A DNA stretch of 64,000 bases from JAGOPY01 sp964619555 (GTDB lineage Bacteria > Bacteroidota > Bacteroidia > Bacteroidales > JAGOPY01), in assembly GCA_964619555.1 (NCBI GenBank), contig CAZUDV010000003.1:248001-312000 (forward strand), in the 5' to 3' direction. Made by a program: the position numbers and the translations under genes. How positions within the stretch are numbered: the first letter of the stretch is position 1; each line of letters begins with the position of its first letter. This document shows, piece by piece, positions 40,666 through 49,287 of the stretch. The notes under the pieces were generated by a model. The model saw only the letters and a program-made list of their open reading frames with translations, was not told where the DNA came from and searched no databases.

Positions 40666-41862
40666 GTGAAATCACCAGGAACCATATCCAAACGTGAGTT
40701 CATCAAAACGACAGTTTTAGGCGGGTGCGGATTATGCCTGGGAGGCCTTGTCAACGGGGCATGGGGCAACGTGCGTGCTGACTGGTCCTTCGGGAATCAA
40801 CGCCTTCCATTGCTGACAAACCCTTCGGCTACGCCCCAGGATAAGCCCTGGAAATGGGCTACCGAATCGCTCTATTTCATTGAGACCCCCAAAGGCATTA
40901 AATGCAAGCTCTGTCCTCAAAAATGCGAAATCGAAGTCGGCAAGGAAGGCAAATGCCATTCCAATGTTAACATCAACGGCAAACTCTGGAACATCAGCTA
41001 CGGAAATCCCTGCGCAGTGCACATCGACCCGATCGAAAAAAAGCCGCTTTTTCACTATTTACCAGGGATAACCGCTTATTCAATAGCTACTGCCGGATGC
41101 AACCTGGCCTGTCTGAACTGCCAGAACTGGGAAATCTCGCAAGCCAGTCCGAAAGATACCCATAATTATGATCTGATGCCGGATGCCGTAGTGGCTGAGG
41201 CAAAAAAAGCGGGTTGCCGGTCCATTGCCTATACCTATTCTGACCCGGTCGCTTTTTACGAATACACACTCGATACTTCCATTCTGGCCAAACAGGCCGG
41301 CATCAGGAATGTATTGGTTTCTGCAGGTTATATCAATCCGGATCCCCTGCGAAGGCTTTGCCAATCGATCGATGCCGCGCAGATTGACATTAAGAGCTTC
41401 AGCGACGAACTCTATGAAATGCTGAACGGAGGAACCCTTCAACCGGTCCTGGATGCTTTGAAAATTTTAAAGGAGGAAGGCGTCTGGCTGGAAATATCCA
41501 ACCTGGTTGTACCCACCTGGACGGATGACCCGGGCATGATCAGGGAAATGTGCGAATGGATGGTAGACAACGGCTTTCAGGGTTATCCATTGCATTTCCT
41601 GCGGTTCCACCCCATGCACAAACTTACGCACCTGCCCCCGACTCCGGTATCAACTCTGGATAAAGCCCGGGAAATAGCCCTTGCTGCCGGAATGAAATAC
41701 GTTTATATCGGCAATGTTCCGGGCAGCCAGGCAGTAAACACGTTTTGCCCGAAATGCGGGAAATTACTGATCGAAAGACAAGGTTACTCCATTCTTCAGA
41801 ATAATATTAGTTCCTCCAAATGTAAATTCTGCCAGGAAAAAATCGACGGCATATGGGCCTGA
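40666..41862 (+). CDS. amrS: AmmeMemoRadiSam-type radical SAM enzyme
   Basis: 398 residues, GTG start at 40666 (an ATG at 40647 is out of frame). Radical SAM cluster motif CNLACLNC (Cys145, Cys149, Cys152), preceded by the N-terminal Cys pattern KCKLCPQKC (79-87), GKCHSN and YGNPCAVHIDPIEKKPLFH, typical of AmrS. A C-terminal zinc-ribbon pair (FCPKCGKLL and SSSKCKFCQEK) follows. The N-terminus (SKREFIKTTVLGGCGLCLGG) looks like a Tat-type signal, surprising for a radical SAM enzyme. AmrA and AmrB are not adjacent. Substrate is unknown. Confidence 0.85.
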   Translation: MKSPGTISKREFIKTTVLGGCGLCLGGLVNGAWGNVRADWSFGNQRLPLLTNPSATPQDKPWKWATESLYFIETPKGIKCKLCPQKCEIEVGKEGKCHSNVNINGKLWNISYGNPCAVHIDPIEKKPLFHYLPGITAYSIATAGCNLACLNCQNWEISQASPKDTHNYDLMPDAVVAEAKKAGCRSIAYTYSDPVAFYEYTLDTSILAKQAGIRNVLVSAGYINPDPLRRLCQSIDAAQIDIKSFSDELYEMLNGGTLQPVLDALKILKEEGVWLEISNLVVPTWTDDPGMIREMCEWMVDNGFQGYPLHFLRFHPMHKLTHLPPTPVSTLDKAREIALAAGMKYVYIGNVPGSQAVNTFCPKCGKLLIERQGYSILQNNISSSKCKFCQEKIDGIWA

Positions 41863-41944
41863 AATTTAAAAAAGTTCTTAAATAATTGCTTTTCCCTTCC
41901 GTTTGTATATAAATTTACCCGGTGATTCAATTAATACCAGACCA

Positions 41945-43297
41945 ATGGAACTGACCACATCCAACGCGATTTCTCCAATTGACGGCAGGTACAGGAAACA
42001 AACCGAACCCCTTGCCTATTATTTTTCCGAAGCAGCCTATATCAATTACCGGGTCTTTGTTGAAATAGAGTATTTCATCGCCCTTTGCAACATACCCCTT
42101 CCCGGACTTCAGGATCTGAACGGGGATACCTATGAAGAACTGCGGATGATCAGCCGGAATTTTTCATTTGAAGATGCAGAAGAGGTGAAAGCCATTGAAA
42201 AGATCACAAACCATGATGTTAAAGCCGTCGAATATTATGTCAAGAAAAAGTTCGATAAGCTTAAGATCAGGAATTATAAGGAATTTGTTCACTTTGGGCT
42301 GACTTCACAGGATATCAACAACACCTCGGTTCCCTATGCCACCAAACTGGCTCTTCATGAAATACTGCTCCCGTTGCTGAATGAACTGGAAGATCAACTG
42401 CTTAAAAAAGCCAGGGAATGGAAAGAAGTGCCCATGCTGGCCCGGACACATGGCCAGCCGGCTTCACCAACAAAACTCGGGAAGGAAATCCTGGTATTCC
42501 AGGAACGTTTAAAAAACCAGATCCACCAGTTGAAGAACATTCCGTTCACGGCTAAATTCGGAGGAGCTACAGGCAACTTTAATGCACATAAAGCCGCATA
42601 TCCTTCGATCGACTGGATTTCCTTTGCCGACAAATTCGTAAGCGAATCATTAGGGCTGCAGCGTCAGAAAGCCACCACCCAGATCGAACACTATGATAAC
42701 CTGGCTGCCCTGTTCGACTGCCTGCGACGGATCAACACGATCCTGATCGACTTTTGCCGGGACATGTGGACTTACATCTCGATGGATTACTTTAAACAAA
42801 AGATCAAGACAGAAGAAGTCGGGTCTTCCGCCATGCCTCACAAGGTTAATCCCATTGACTTTGAAAATGCTGAAGGGAACCTGGGGATGGCCAATGCCAT
42901 CTTAGCCCACTTATCGGAAAAGCTACCCATCAGCCGCTTACAGCGCGACCTGACCGACTCGACGGTCATCCGGAACATCGGAGTACCCTTCGGACATACG
43001 CTCATCGCCCTGAAATCATTGATGAAAGGCCTGGACAAAGTCATCCTGAATGAGGAAAAAATCAGGTCCGACCTGAACGATAACTGGGCCGTGATCTCCG
43101 AGGCCATCCAGACAATCCTCCGCAGGGAAAATTATCCGGATCCTTATGAGGCGCTTAAAGACCTGACCAGGACCAATCAAAAGGTCGACCGTCAGCTCCT
43201 GCATGATTTCATTGACAGGTTAAAAATCCCCCAAACCGTTAAGGATGAATTAAAGAGCATCTCTCCCGAAAATTACACCGGTGTGGATTTGCTGTAA
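41945..43297 (+). CDS. purB: Adenylosuccinate lyase
   Basis: 450 residues from ATG 41945 (MELTTSNAISPIDGRYR). Fumarase/aspartase superfamily with the PurB signature SSAMPHKVNPIDFENAEGN and the TSQDINNTS block (His/Ser catalytic region near RTHGQPASPT). It catalyses two steps of purine biosynthesis: fumarate release from SAICAR and from adenylosuccinate. The upstream start at 41903 adds 14 residues without family support. An exporter gene follows after 14 bp. Confidence 0.95.
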   Translation: MELTTSNAISPIDGRYRKQTEPLAYYFSEAAYINYRVFVEIEYFIALCNIPLPGLQDLNGDTYEELRMISRNFSFEDAEEVKAIEKITNHDVKAVEYYVKKKFDKLKIRNYKEFVHFGLTSQDINNTSVPYATKLALHEILLPLLNELEDQLLKKAREWKEVPMLARTHGQPASPTKLGKEILVFQERLKNQIHQLKNIPFTAKFGGATGNFNAHKAAYPSIDWISFADKFVSESLGLQRQKATTQIEHYDNLAALFDCLRRINTILIDFCRDMWTYISMDYFKQKIKTEEVGSSAMPHKVNPIDFENAEGNLGMANAILAHLSEKLPISRLQRDLTDSTVIRNIGVPFGHTLIALKSLMKGLDKVILNEEKIRSDLNDNWAVISEAIQTILRRENYPDPYEALKDLTRTNQKVDRQLLHDFIDRLKIPQTVKDELKSISPENYTGVDLL

Positions 43298-43311
43298 TTC
43301 TCCCTCCCAGT

Positions 43312-45132
43312 ATGAAAAAATTCCTCCGTATACTCTCTTACATCAGGCCTTACTGGGTCCATGCGCTGCTGAACCTGTTTTCCAACCTGATGGTCATAGC
43401 TTTTTCATTATTCTCTTTCGTTCTGCTTGTGCCTTTTCTGAATCTGCTCTTCGGGATGGAAAAACTGGTGGAAGTGGAACCGAAACTTTCTTTCAGCCCC
43501 GATGCCATCCTGGAATACCTTAATTATTTCATCAGCCAGATCATAATCACCAAGGGAAAAATAAACGCCCTGGTGTTTATCTGCCTGTTCCTGCTGGGCA
43601 GCTTCTTTTTAAGGAACCTGTTCCGGTTCCTGGCGATGTTCTTCCTCGTGAAGGTTCGGGTCTCCGCCGTTAGGGACATGCGGAATGAACTGTATAACAA
43701 GCTGCTGATCCTACCATTGTCTTTTTACAACCAGCGTAAAAAAGGCGATATCATCTCCCGGGTAACCACCGATGTACAGGAAGTGGAGTTCTCCATTATG
43801 CATTACCTTGAAATACTGTTCCGTGACCCGATCACCATCGTCTCTTATTATATCACCATGCTGGTGATGAGCCCGAAATTAACCCTTTTTGTGACCATCT
43901 TACTTCCCGTCACCGGATATGTCATCGGGATCATCGGTAAAAACCTGCGAAAGAATTCGAAAGTCGGGCAGGCAAAATTTGCCGGACTGTTGGCTGTAAT
44001 TGAGGAATCCATAAGCGGCTTGCGCATTATCAAGGCGTTTACTGCTATAAACTTTTCCAATGACCGGTTCCGGGAAATGAACAGGAGCTACGCCAGACTA
44101 ATGACAAAAATTTACCGGACGCGTGATCTGTCCAGTCCTTTAAGTGAATTCCTGTCGTCGGTCGTAATTATCATCGTGCTCTGGTTTGGAGGTCAGCTGG
44201 TCCTCGGCGAGGACCCCAGCATCTCGGCCGCTGTATTTATAACCTATATCGTCATATTCTCCCAGATCATCCCGCCGGCAAAATCGTTTTCCACCGGATA
44301 TTACAGCATACAGAAGGGTATCGCCTCCGCTGAGCGGATCTTTGAAATCCTGGACGCCGAAGAGGTAATCCTGGAGAAGGATAATCCGGTTAGGATCAAC
44401 AGCTTTGAAAAGGAGATTGAATACCGTGATGTGACTTTCGACTACGGAGGGGAACCCGTTCTGACGGAAATCAACATCAGCATTCAAAAAGGGCAGATCT
44501 TTGCACTGGTTGGGCCTTCCGGAGGTGGCAAATCGACTTTTGTCGACCTGTTACCCAGGTTTTACGATACTTCGCTCGGGTCCATCAGAATTGACGGAAC
44601 CGATATCCGGGATTACCGGATCGATGACCTGCGGTCTCTCATGGGAATTGTCACACAGGAATCGATCCTTTTTAATGATACGGTGTATAATAACATTGTC
44701 TTTGGAATGAAGGGCGTTACTTCGGAAGATGTGGTCAATGCTGCCAGGATTGCCAATGCGCATGATTTTATCATGGCAATGGCAGATGGATATGAAACCA
44801 ATATCGGTGACAGAGGTACGAAATTGTCAGGCGGACAGCGCCAGCGGATCAGCATTGCCAGGGCAATTCTTCGAAATCCGCCTATCCTGATACTCGATGA
44901 AGCAACTTCTGCGCTGGACTCCGAATCTGAAAAACTAGTGCAGGATGCGCTCTCAAAAGTCATGCAGGACCGGACTTCCATCGTTATAGCCCACCGATTG
45001 TCCACCATTAAGTTCGCAAACCGGATCATTGTTCTGGATAAAGGGAAGGTTGTTGAAGAAGGACGTCACGATGAACTGATGCAAGCCGGCGGACTTTATA
45101 AACGCCTGCACGACCTCCAGACTTTTGCCTGA
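43312..45132 (+). CDS. ABC exporter, lipid A/multidrug type (MsbA-like)
   Basis: 606 residues: N-terminal transmembrane domain (about 1-340, six hydrophobic segments) fused to an ATPase. Walker A VGPSGGGKST (about 397-406), Q-loop GIVTQESILFNDTVYNN, signature LSGGQRQRISIARA and Walker B ILILDEATSALDSESE, with the H-loop IVIAHRLSTI. It works as a homodimeric exporter, probably of lipid A or a drug. It lies 14 bp after purB, so co-transcription is likely despite unrelated function. Confidence 0.9.
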   Translation: MKKFLRILSYIRPYWVHALLNLFSNLMVIAFSLFSFVLLVPFLNLLFGMEKLVEVEPKLSFSPDAILEYLNYFISQIIITKGKINALVFICLFLLGSFFLRNLFRFLAMFFLVKVRVSAVRDMRNELYNKLLILPLSFYNQRKKGDIISRVTTDVQEVEFSIMHYLEILFRDPITIVSYYITMLVMSPKLTLFVTILLPVTGYVIGIIGKNLRKNSKVGQAKFAGLLAVIEESISGLRIIKAFTAINFSNDRFREMNRSYARLMTKIYRTRDLSSPLSEFLSSVVIIIVLWFGGQLVLGEDPSISAAVFITYIVIFSQIIPPAKSFSTGYYSIQKGIASAERIFEILDAEEVILEKDNPVRINSFEKEIEYRDVTFDYGGEPVLTEINISIQKGQIFALVGPSGGGKSTFVDLLPRFYDTSLGSIRIDGTDIRDYRIDDLRSLMGIVTQESILFNDTVYNNIVFGMKGVTSEDVVNAARIANAHDFIMAMADGYETNIGDRGTKLSGGQRQRISIARAILRNPPILILDEATSALDSESEKLVQDALSKVMQDRTSIVIAHRLSTIKFANRIIVLDKGKVVEEGRHDELMQAGGLYKRLHDLQTFA

Positions 45133-45159
45133 AAAACCAATTATTCATGAGGAAAGTTG

Positions 45160-45167
45160 TAAATTTG
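45160..45167 (+). promoter_or_regulatory. Bacteroidota -7 promoter element TAAATTTG
   Basis: TAnnTTTG match 12 bp before ATG 45180, in front of the DUF5606-pyrK-pyrD unit. Confidence 0.55.
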
Positions 45168-45179
45168 TCCAAAATTTAA

Positions 45180-45659
45180 ATGATGGACCTTACTAAAATA
45201 TTGGCAATTTCAGGGAAACCGGGCCTGTATAAAATGCTTTCCCAAACCAAATCGGGGTTTGTGGTCGAATCCCTGGCGGATGGAAAGAGATTCCCCGTTT
45301 TCGCTCATGAAAGAGTAAGTTCACTGGAGGAAATCAGCATTTTTACTTCCGGGGATGAAGATCTTCCGTTGAAGGATGTGTTCAAAAAGTTTTATGAGAA
45401 ACTTGAAGGCAATCAGGGCCCTGATCCAAAAGGCAACCAGGAAGAGATCAGGAAATTCTTCGAATCGGTAATACCGGATTACGATGTGGAAAAGGTCTAT
45501 ATATCCGATATGAAAAAGGCCGTTACGTGGTATCAAATTCTGCTGGAAAAACAATTACTGGATTTTTCCGAAGAAAAGGAAGAAGTGCCTGAAAAGAAAA
45601 CAGAATCCGCTCCAGCAGATTTGAAAGAAGACAGTTCTGATTCACCGGAAGAAAAGTAA
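45180..45659 (+). CDS. DUF5606 family protein
   Basis: 159 residues, cytosolic. Opening MMDLTKILAISGKPGLYKM and the block PVFAHERVSSLEEISIFT, with VTWYQILLEKQLLDF in the C-terminal third, identify the family, which is specific to Bacteroidota. The tail is acidic and low-complexity (EEKEEVPEKKTE). A second ATG at 45183 is equally possible. Located 13 bp before pyrK, so likely co-transcribed with pyrimidine genes. Function unknown. Confidence 0.85.
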   Translation: MMDLTKILAISGKPGLYKMLSQTKSGFVVESLADGKRFPVFAHERVSSLEEISIFTSGDEDLPLKDVFKKFYEKLEGNQGPDPKGNQEEIRKFFESVIPDYDVEKVYISDMKKAVTWYQILLEKQLLDFSEEKEEVPEKKTESAPADLKEDSSDSPEEK

Positions 45660-45672
45660 ACTTAAGATCCGG

Positions 45673-46446
45673 ATGAAAAAAGTCGAAGATTTCACAGTTC
45701 TGGGGCACAAGTGGCTGAATTACAAAACATTTGTCATTGACCTTGAAGCGTCAGAAGAAATGCAGCCGGTTCATCCCGGAAACTTTGCAGAAATCGAAAT
45801 AAAAAACTCCCCGAAGGTATTTCTCAGAAGACCATTTTCCGTTTATGACGTCAATTCTTCTGCCCGGACGCTGAGTTTCTTTGTAAAGGTGATTGGTGAA
45901 GGGACCCGACTGCTGGGTGAGACCCGTAAAGGTGATACCTTGAATCTGATATACCCGCTTGGGAACGGATTCTCTGTACCTGAAAAAAACCGGATACTGG
46001 TCGTCGCCGGCGGATCAGGGGTTGCGCCTTTCATACTCTATGCCAGGCAATTGGCATCGTTTAAGAAGGATATTACATTTCTTTTCGGGGGAAGAACGGC
46101 CGAAGATATTGTACTGGTGGAAAAGTTCAGGGAATTCGGAGAAGTCTTCATAACAACGGAAGACGGTACCCTTGGCGAAAAGGGTCTTGTTACGCAACAC
46201 AGCCTTTTTGGACGAGATGAACTGCCGTTCGATTTTATCGCCACCTGTGGCCCTGATCCGATGATGAAAGCAATTGCCAGGATCGCCGGCAATCAGGGAA
46301 TCCCCTGCGAAGCATCCCTCGAGAACACCATGGCGTGCGGTTTTGGCGCTTGCCTTTGTTGTATTGTGGATACGGTAAATGGCAATAAATGCGTTTGTAC
46401 GGAAGGGCCTGTTTTTAATACTAAAGACCTGAAATGGCAGAGCTAG
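45673..46446 (+). CDS. pyrK: Dihydroorotate dehydrogenase B, electron transfer subunit
   Basis: 257 residues. FAD domain with FLRRPFSVYDVN; NAD-binding domain with LVVAGGSGVAPFILYA; and the C-terminal 2Fe-2S domain with CGFGACLCC followed by CVC. It passes electrons from dihydroorotate oxidation to NAD in the class 1B enzyme. Its stop overlaps the start of pyrD by 13 bp (translational coupling), a classical pyrK-pyrD arrangement. Confidence 0.94.
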   Translation: MKKVEDFTVLGHKWLNYKTFVIDLEASEEMQPVHPGNFAEIEIKNSPKVFLRRPFSVYDVNSSARTLSFFVKVIGEGTRLLGETRKGDTLNLIYPLGNGFSVPEKNRILVVAGGSGVAPFILYARQLASFKKDITFLFGGRTAEDIVLVEKFREFGEVFITTEDGTLGEKGLVTQHSLFGRDELPFDFIATCGPDPMMKAIARIAGNQGIPCEASLENTMACGFGACLCCIVDTVNGNKCVCTEGPVFNTKDLKWQS

Positions 46447-47345
46447 GAGTCAATATAGGAAACCTAAGGTTAAAGAACCCGGTAACGACGGCATCCGGCA
46501 CCTATGGATATGGCGAGGAATTCAAGGATTTCATGGATGTGAACCGGCTTGGGGCGATCTTCGTCAAGGGTATCACACTGGAAAACCGGGAAGGCAATCC
46601 GTACCCCCGCATGGCCGAGACCCCATCAGGCATGCTGAATTCTGTTGGACTGCAGAATAAGGGCGTGGATTATTTCATCCGCGTCATCTACCCCAGGGTT
46701 AGAAATTTCGATACACATATCATTCCCAATGTGAACGGATCCACTATCGAAGACTATATCACCGTTTCAGAAAAACTGAATGAAGTGACAGGGATCGATT
46801 CCATTGAGCTGAATATCTCCTGTCCGAATGTAAAAGCAGGAGGAATGGCTTTTGGCATTAATCCTAAATCGGCTTTTGAAGCAACCAGGGCTGTAAGGGA
46901 TGTATATAAGAAGACCCTGATTGTGAAGTTATCCCCGAATGTCACCGATATTGCCGAGATGGCCAGGATCGTGGTGGATGCCGGCGCCGACTCCGTATCG
47001 CTGGTGAATACCTTCCTGGCGATGGCCATCAATGCAGAAACCCGCAAACCGATACTGGGAATGGTTACCGGCGGACTCTCCGGTCCGGCTATCAAGCCGA
47101 TCGCCCTGCGAATGGTCTGGGATGTTTTTAAGGCGGTCAATGTGCCGGTTGTTGGAATGGGTGGTATCATGAATTCCCAGGATGCCATAGAATTCATCCT
47201 GGCCGGTTCCACCGCAGTTCAGGTAGGAACGGCTAACTTCATCGACCCCGCTATTTCCATTAAAATTCTGGACGGAATAGAAGAATACATGGACCGCCAG
47301 GGTGTTCGATCCGTGACAGAACTTATCGGCGGACTCAGGATTTGA
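46434..47345 (+). CDS. pyrD: Dihydroorotate dehydrogenase B, catalytic subunit
   Basis: 303 residues. TIM-barrel flavoprotein: TASGTYGYGEEF, FVKGITLENREGNPYPR, ELNISCPNVKAGGMAFG (catalytic Cys region for class 1B), IVKLSPNVTDI and GMGGIMNSQDAIEFILAG. It oxidises dihydroorotate to orotate. It works with PyrK, encoded directly upstream and overlapping by 13 bp. Convergent with the TM2 gene, with 13 bp between stops. Confidence 0.95.
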   Translation: MAELGVNIGNLRLKNPVTTASGTYGYGEEFKDFMDVNRLGAIFVKGITLENREGNPYPRMAETPSGMLNSVGLQNKGVDYFIRVIYPRVRNFDTHIIPNVNGSTIEDYITVSEKLNEVTGIDSIELNISCPNVKAGGMAFGINPKSAFEATRAVRDVYKKTLIVKLSPNVTDIAEMARIVVDAGADSVSLVNTFLAMAINAETRKPILGMVTGGLSGPAIKPIALRMVWDVFKAVNVPVVGMGGIMNSQDAIEFILAGSTAVQVGTANFIDPAISIKILDGIEEYMDRQGVRSVTELIGGLRI

Positions 47346-47358
47346 TTTATTTCAATTT

Positions 47359-47622
47359 TCAGGCCCCTTTCACCATCATGGCGGCTTCGTTGGCCATGCG
47401 CTGGTTGTATTCCATTGCCAGATCCTGGTAATTGATCAGGTCAATAATGGTGCCGATAAGGCAAAGGCCTCCGGTGAACAGATACAACAATCCCATACCG
47501 ATCTGGTTGATCAGGAACCGCTGTATCCCAGCAATCCCGACAAACCCAATCAGGGTTGTCAGAAGCATGATCTGCGGGTCCCTGCGCCGGGCACGGTAAA
47601 TATTCGCGAAATTCATCAGCAT
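47359..47622 (-). CDS. TM2 domain protein (downstream part of an interrupted gene)
   Basis: 87 residues as annotated from the first internal ATG. The TM2 hallmark is two membrane segments around a charged turn: LLTTLIGFVGIAGIQRFLINQIGMGLLYL and TGGLCLIGTIIDLINYQ. The family normally begins about 30 codons earlier, and that upstream part is present in frame but separated by one stop codon (see the next entry). Expression of this part alone would need re-initiation at 47622 or nearby. Next to DUF2752, as often seen in Bacteroidota. Confidence 0.7.
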   Translation of the reverse strand: MLMNFANIYRARRRDPQIMLLTTLIGFVGIAGIQRFLINQIGMGLLYLFTGGLCLIGTIIDLINYQDLAMEYNQRMANEAAMMVKGA

Positions 47623-47709
47623 CTGGTCGTCATAATCTTTCGTAAGTCCTTATACATAGGCCAGCTCACGGCCCTGCAATTCAGGTAGAAATTGATAAAA
47701 ATTCGACAT
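47623..47709 (-). pseudogene. Upstream part of the TM2 gene with an in-frame TAA
   Basis: From ATG 47709 the frame reads MSNFYQFLPELQGRELAYV, then TAA (47650-47652), then GLTKDYDDQM and straight on into the TM2 protein. The sequence after the stop is in the same frame with no shift. In homologues the codon at this place would be Gln or similar (CAA to TAA is one base). Either the gene is a recent nonsense mutant or this is a sequencing error. Confidence 0.7.
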
Positions 47710-47719
47710 AGCTTGGATT

Positions 47720-48028
47720 TTATAAGGTTGATAATTGAAATGTTGATTTTTTCTTTAACACATCTACAGCCCTGTATATCAAGAGTATCAATGCAGGGAT
47801 GCCCAGAGGGTGAGCCAATACGGAAGATATAATATCAAGCCTGAAAAGAAATCCTATTGACCTGCCCAATCCACATCCGGGGCAATATTCAATCCCAAGA
47901 TTATGAAAAGGACAAAGGGTATAATGCTGGCAGGCAGGATTATTCAGCGCAAGGAACAGGATAGCCCCCAGCCATATGAAAGCTTCCTTCCTTTGCCAAA
48001 TCCATATCAGGGTTGTCCTGGAATGCAT
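47720..48028 (-). CDS. DUF2752 membrane protein
   Basis: 102 residues. Two or three hydrophobic segments around a conserved cysteine region, CPFHNLGIEYCPGCGLGRSI (about 40-59), the DUF2752 signature. C-terminal segment PLGIPALILLIYRAVDVL. It lies 10 bp upstream of the TM2 gene; TM2 and DUF2752 proteins often co-occur, but their joint role is unknown. Confidence 0.88.
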   Translation of the reverse strand: MHSRTTLIWIWQRKEAFIWLGAILFLALNNPACQHYTLCPFHNLGIEYCPGCGLGRSIGFLFRLDIISSVLAHPLGIPALILLIYRAVDVLKKKSTFQLSTL

Positions 48029-48113
48029 AGTCGAAACCTTAAGGGATGAATGATCATGTCAATTCAAATATAAACCAAAATATGCTATGTGCAGAAGGGT
48101 GGTGGAAAAATCC

Positions 48114-49193
48114 TCAGGAAACCGGATTAGAATTGCTTATGACATTGACCTCCCTCTCGAGCTCAATCCCAAATCTCGATTTCACCGACTCCCGGATTTT
48201 TTCCGAGAGGCCATGGATCTCGGCGCCAGTCGCATGGCCGTAATTCACCAGCACGAGTGCCTGTTCTTTGTGTACACCGGCATCCTTTTCACGATATCCT
48301 TTCCAACCGCATTGTTCTATCAGCCAGCCTGCAGCCAGCTTGAACAATGAGGTCTGAGGCATATCGCCGGGGGGTATGATACCGGCAGACGGCTGAGTCT
48401 CATAAAATACAATTCCCGGGAACTTCTCCCGCAACGCCAACAGGGCCTCTATATTGACAACAGGATTCTTAAAGAAGCTGCCGGCATTGCCAATGACCTT
48501 TGGATCAGGCAATTTCGAAGATCGTATTTGCAGAACAGCCTGCCTTACATCATGTAGGCTTATTTCTTCCAGCGGTACACCTTTGAAATACTGAACCAGG
48601 GCCTGGTATGAAAGGTTGGGCTTTGAATCTACCGTCAATTTTAATACAACTTCTGTAATGATTACCTTCCCTTTCAGTTCCCGTTTAAAAATGCTGTCCC
48701 GGTAACCGAACTGGCATTGTTCCCTGTTTAACTCCAGTTGCCTTCCCGTTATTATGTCAATGCAATTGACGGAATAAAATTGATCCTTAAGTTCTGACCC
48801 ATAGGCCCCAATATTCTGTATCGGGCTGCTGCCAGTATTTCCGGGAATGCCCGAAAGGTTTTCCAGCCCCCCCCATCCATGGCTTACACAATAATCCACC
48901 AGGTCATCCCAGGTCTCGCCGGCGGCAACGCGGATGAGAACCTCACCATCCGTTTCCTTAAGAAGTTCTATACCTTTCGTATTGATTTGGATGACCCGTC
49001 CGCGAAAGTCCTCCAGGAAAAGAACATTGCTGCCGCTCCCCAGGATCAGAACCCGTTCCTTATGCAAATCATTATTTAACCGGATAAAATCAAGTATGTC
49101 ATGAGTGTATTCCATAACAATGAATTCATCCGCCGATACATCCATTCCAAAGGTATGGTATGAACTCAGGTTCTTATTCTGATAAACTTTCAT
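48114..49193 (-). CDS. murB: UDP-N-acetylenolpyruvoylglucosamine reductase
   Basis: 359 residues, FAD-dependent enzyme that forms UDP-MurNAc in peptidoglycan synthesis. YHTFGMDVSADEF, LILGSGSNVLFL, WGGLENLSGIPGNTGSSPIQNIGAYG (the FAD-binding region), FGYRDSIFK (Tyr and Arg) and the late block GNAGSFFKNPV with SerGly-type proton donor. The C-terminal extension and length match the type I MurB. Monocistronic with its own promoter. Confidence 0.95.
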   Translation of the reverse strand: MKVYQNKNLSSYHTFGMDVSADEFIVMEYTHDILDFIRLNNDLHKERVLILGSGSNVLFLEDFRGRVIQINTKGIELLKETDGEVLIRVAAGETWDDLVDYCVSHGWGGLENLSGIPGNTGSSPIQNIGAYGSELKDQFYSVNCIDIITGRQLELNREQCQFGYRDSIFKRELKGKVIITEVVLKLTVDSKPNLSYQALVQYFKGVPLEEISLHDVRQAVLQIRSSKLPDPKVIGNAGSFFKNPVVNIEALLALREKFPGIVFYETQPSAGIIPPGDMPQTSLFKLAAGWLIEQCGWKGYREKDAGVHKEQALVLVNYGHATGAEIHGLSEKIRESVKSRFGIELEREVNVISNSNPVS

Positions 49194-49215
49194 TTTCTGG
49201 ATGCTCTAAAAACCC

Positions 49216-49223
49216 CAAAATTA
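49216..49223 (-). promoter_or_regulatory. murB promoter: -7 element TAATTTTG on minus strand
   Basis: Exact TAnnTTTG match 22 bp upstream of the murB ATG. Confidence 0.55.
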
Positions 49224-49287
49224 GCAATTGTGGGCGATTTATACTAATTTCGTGGCTTCTGACGTTCCGTAAAATCATTGGTGTTGC

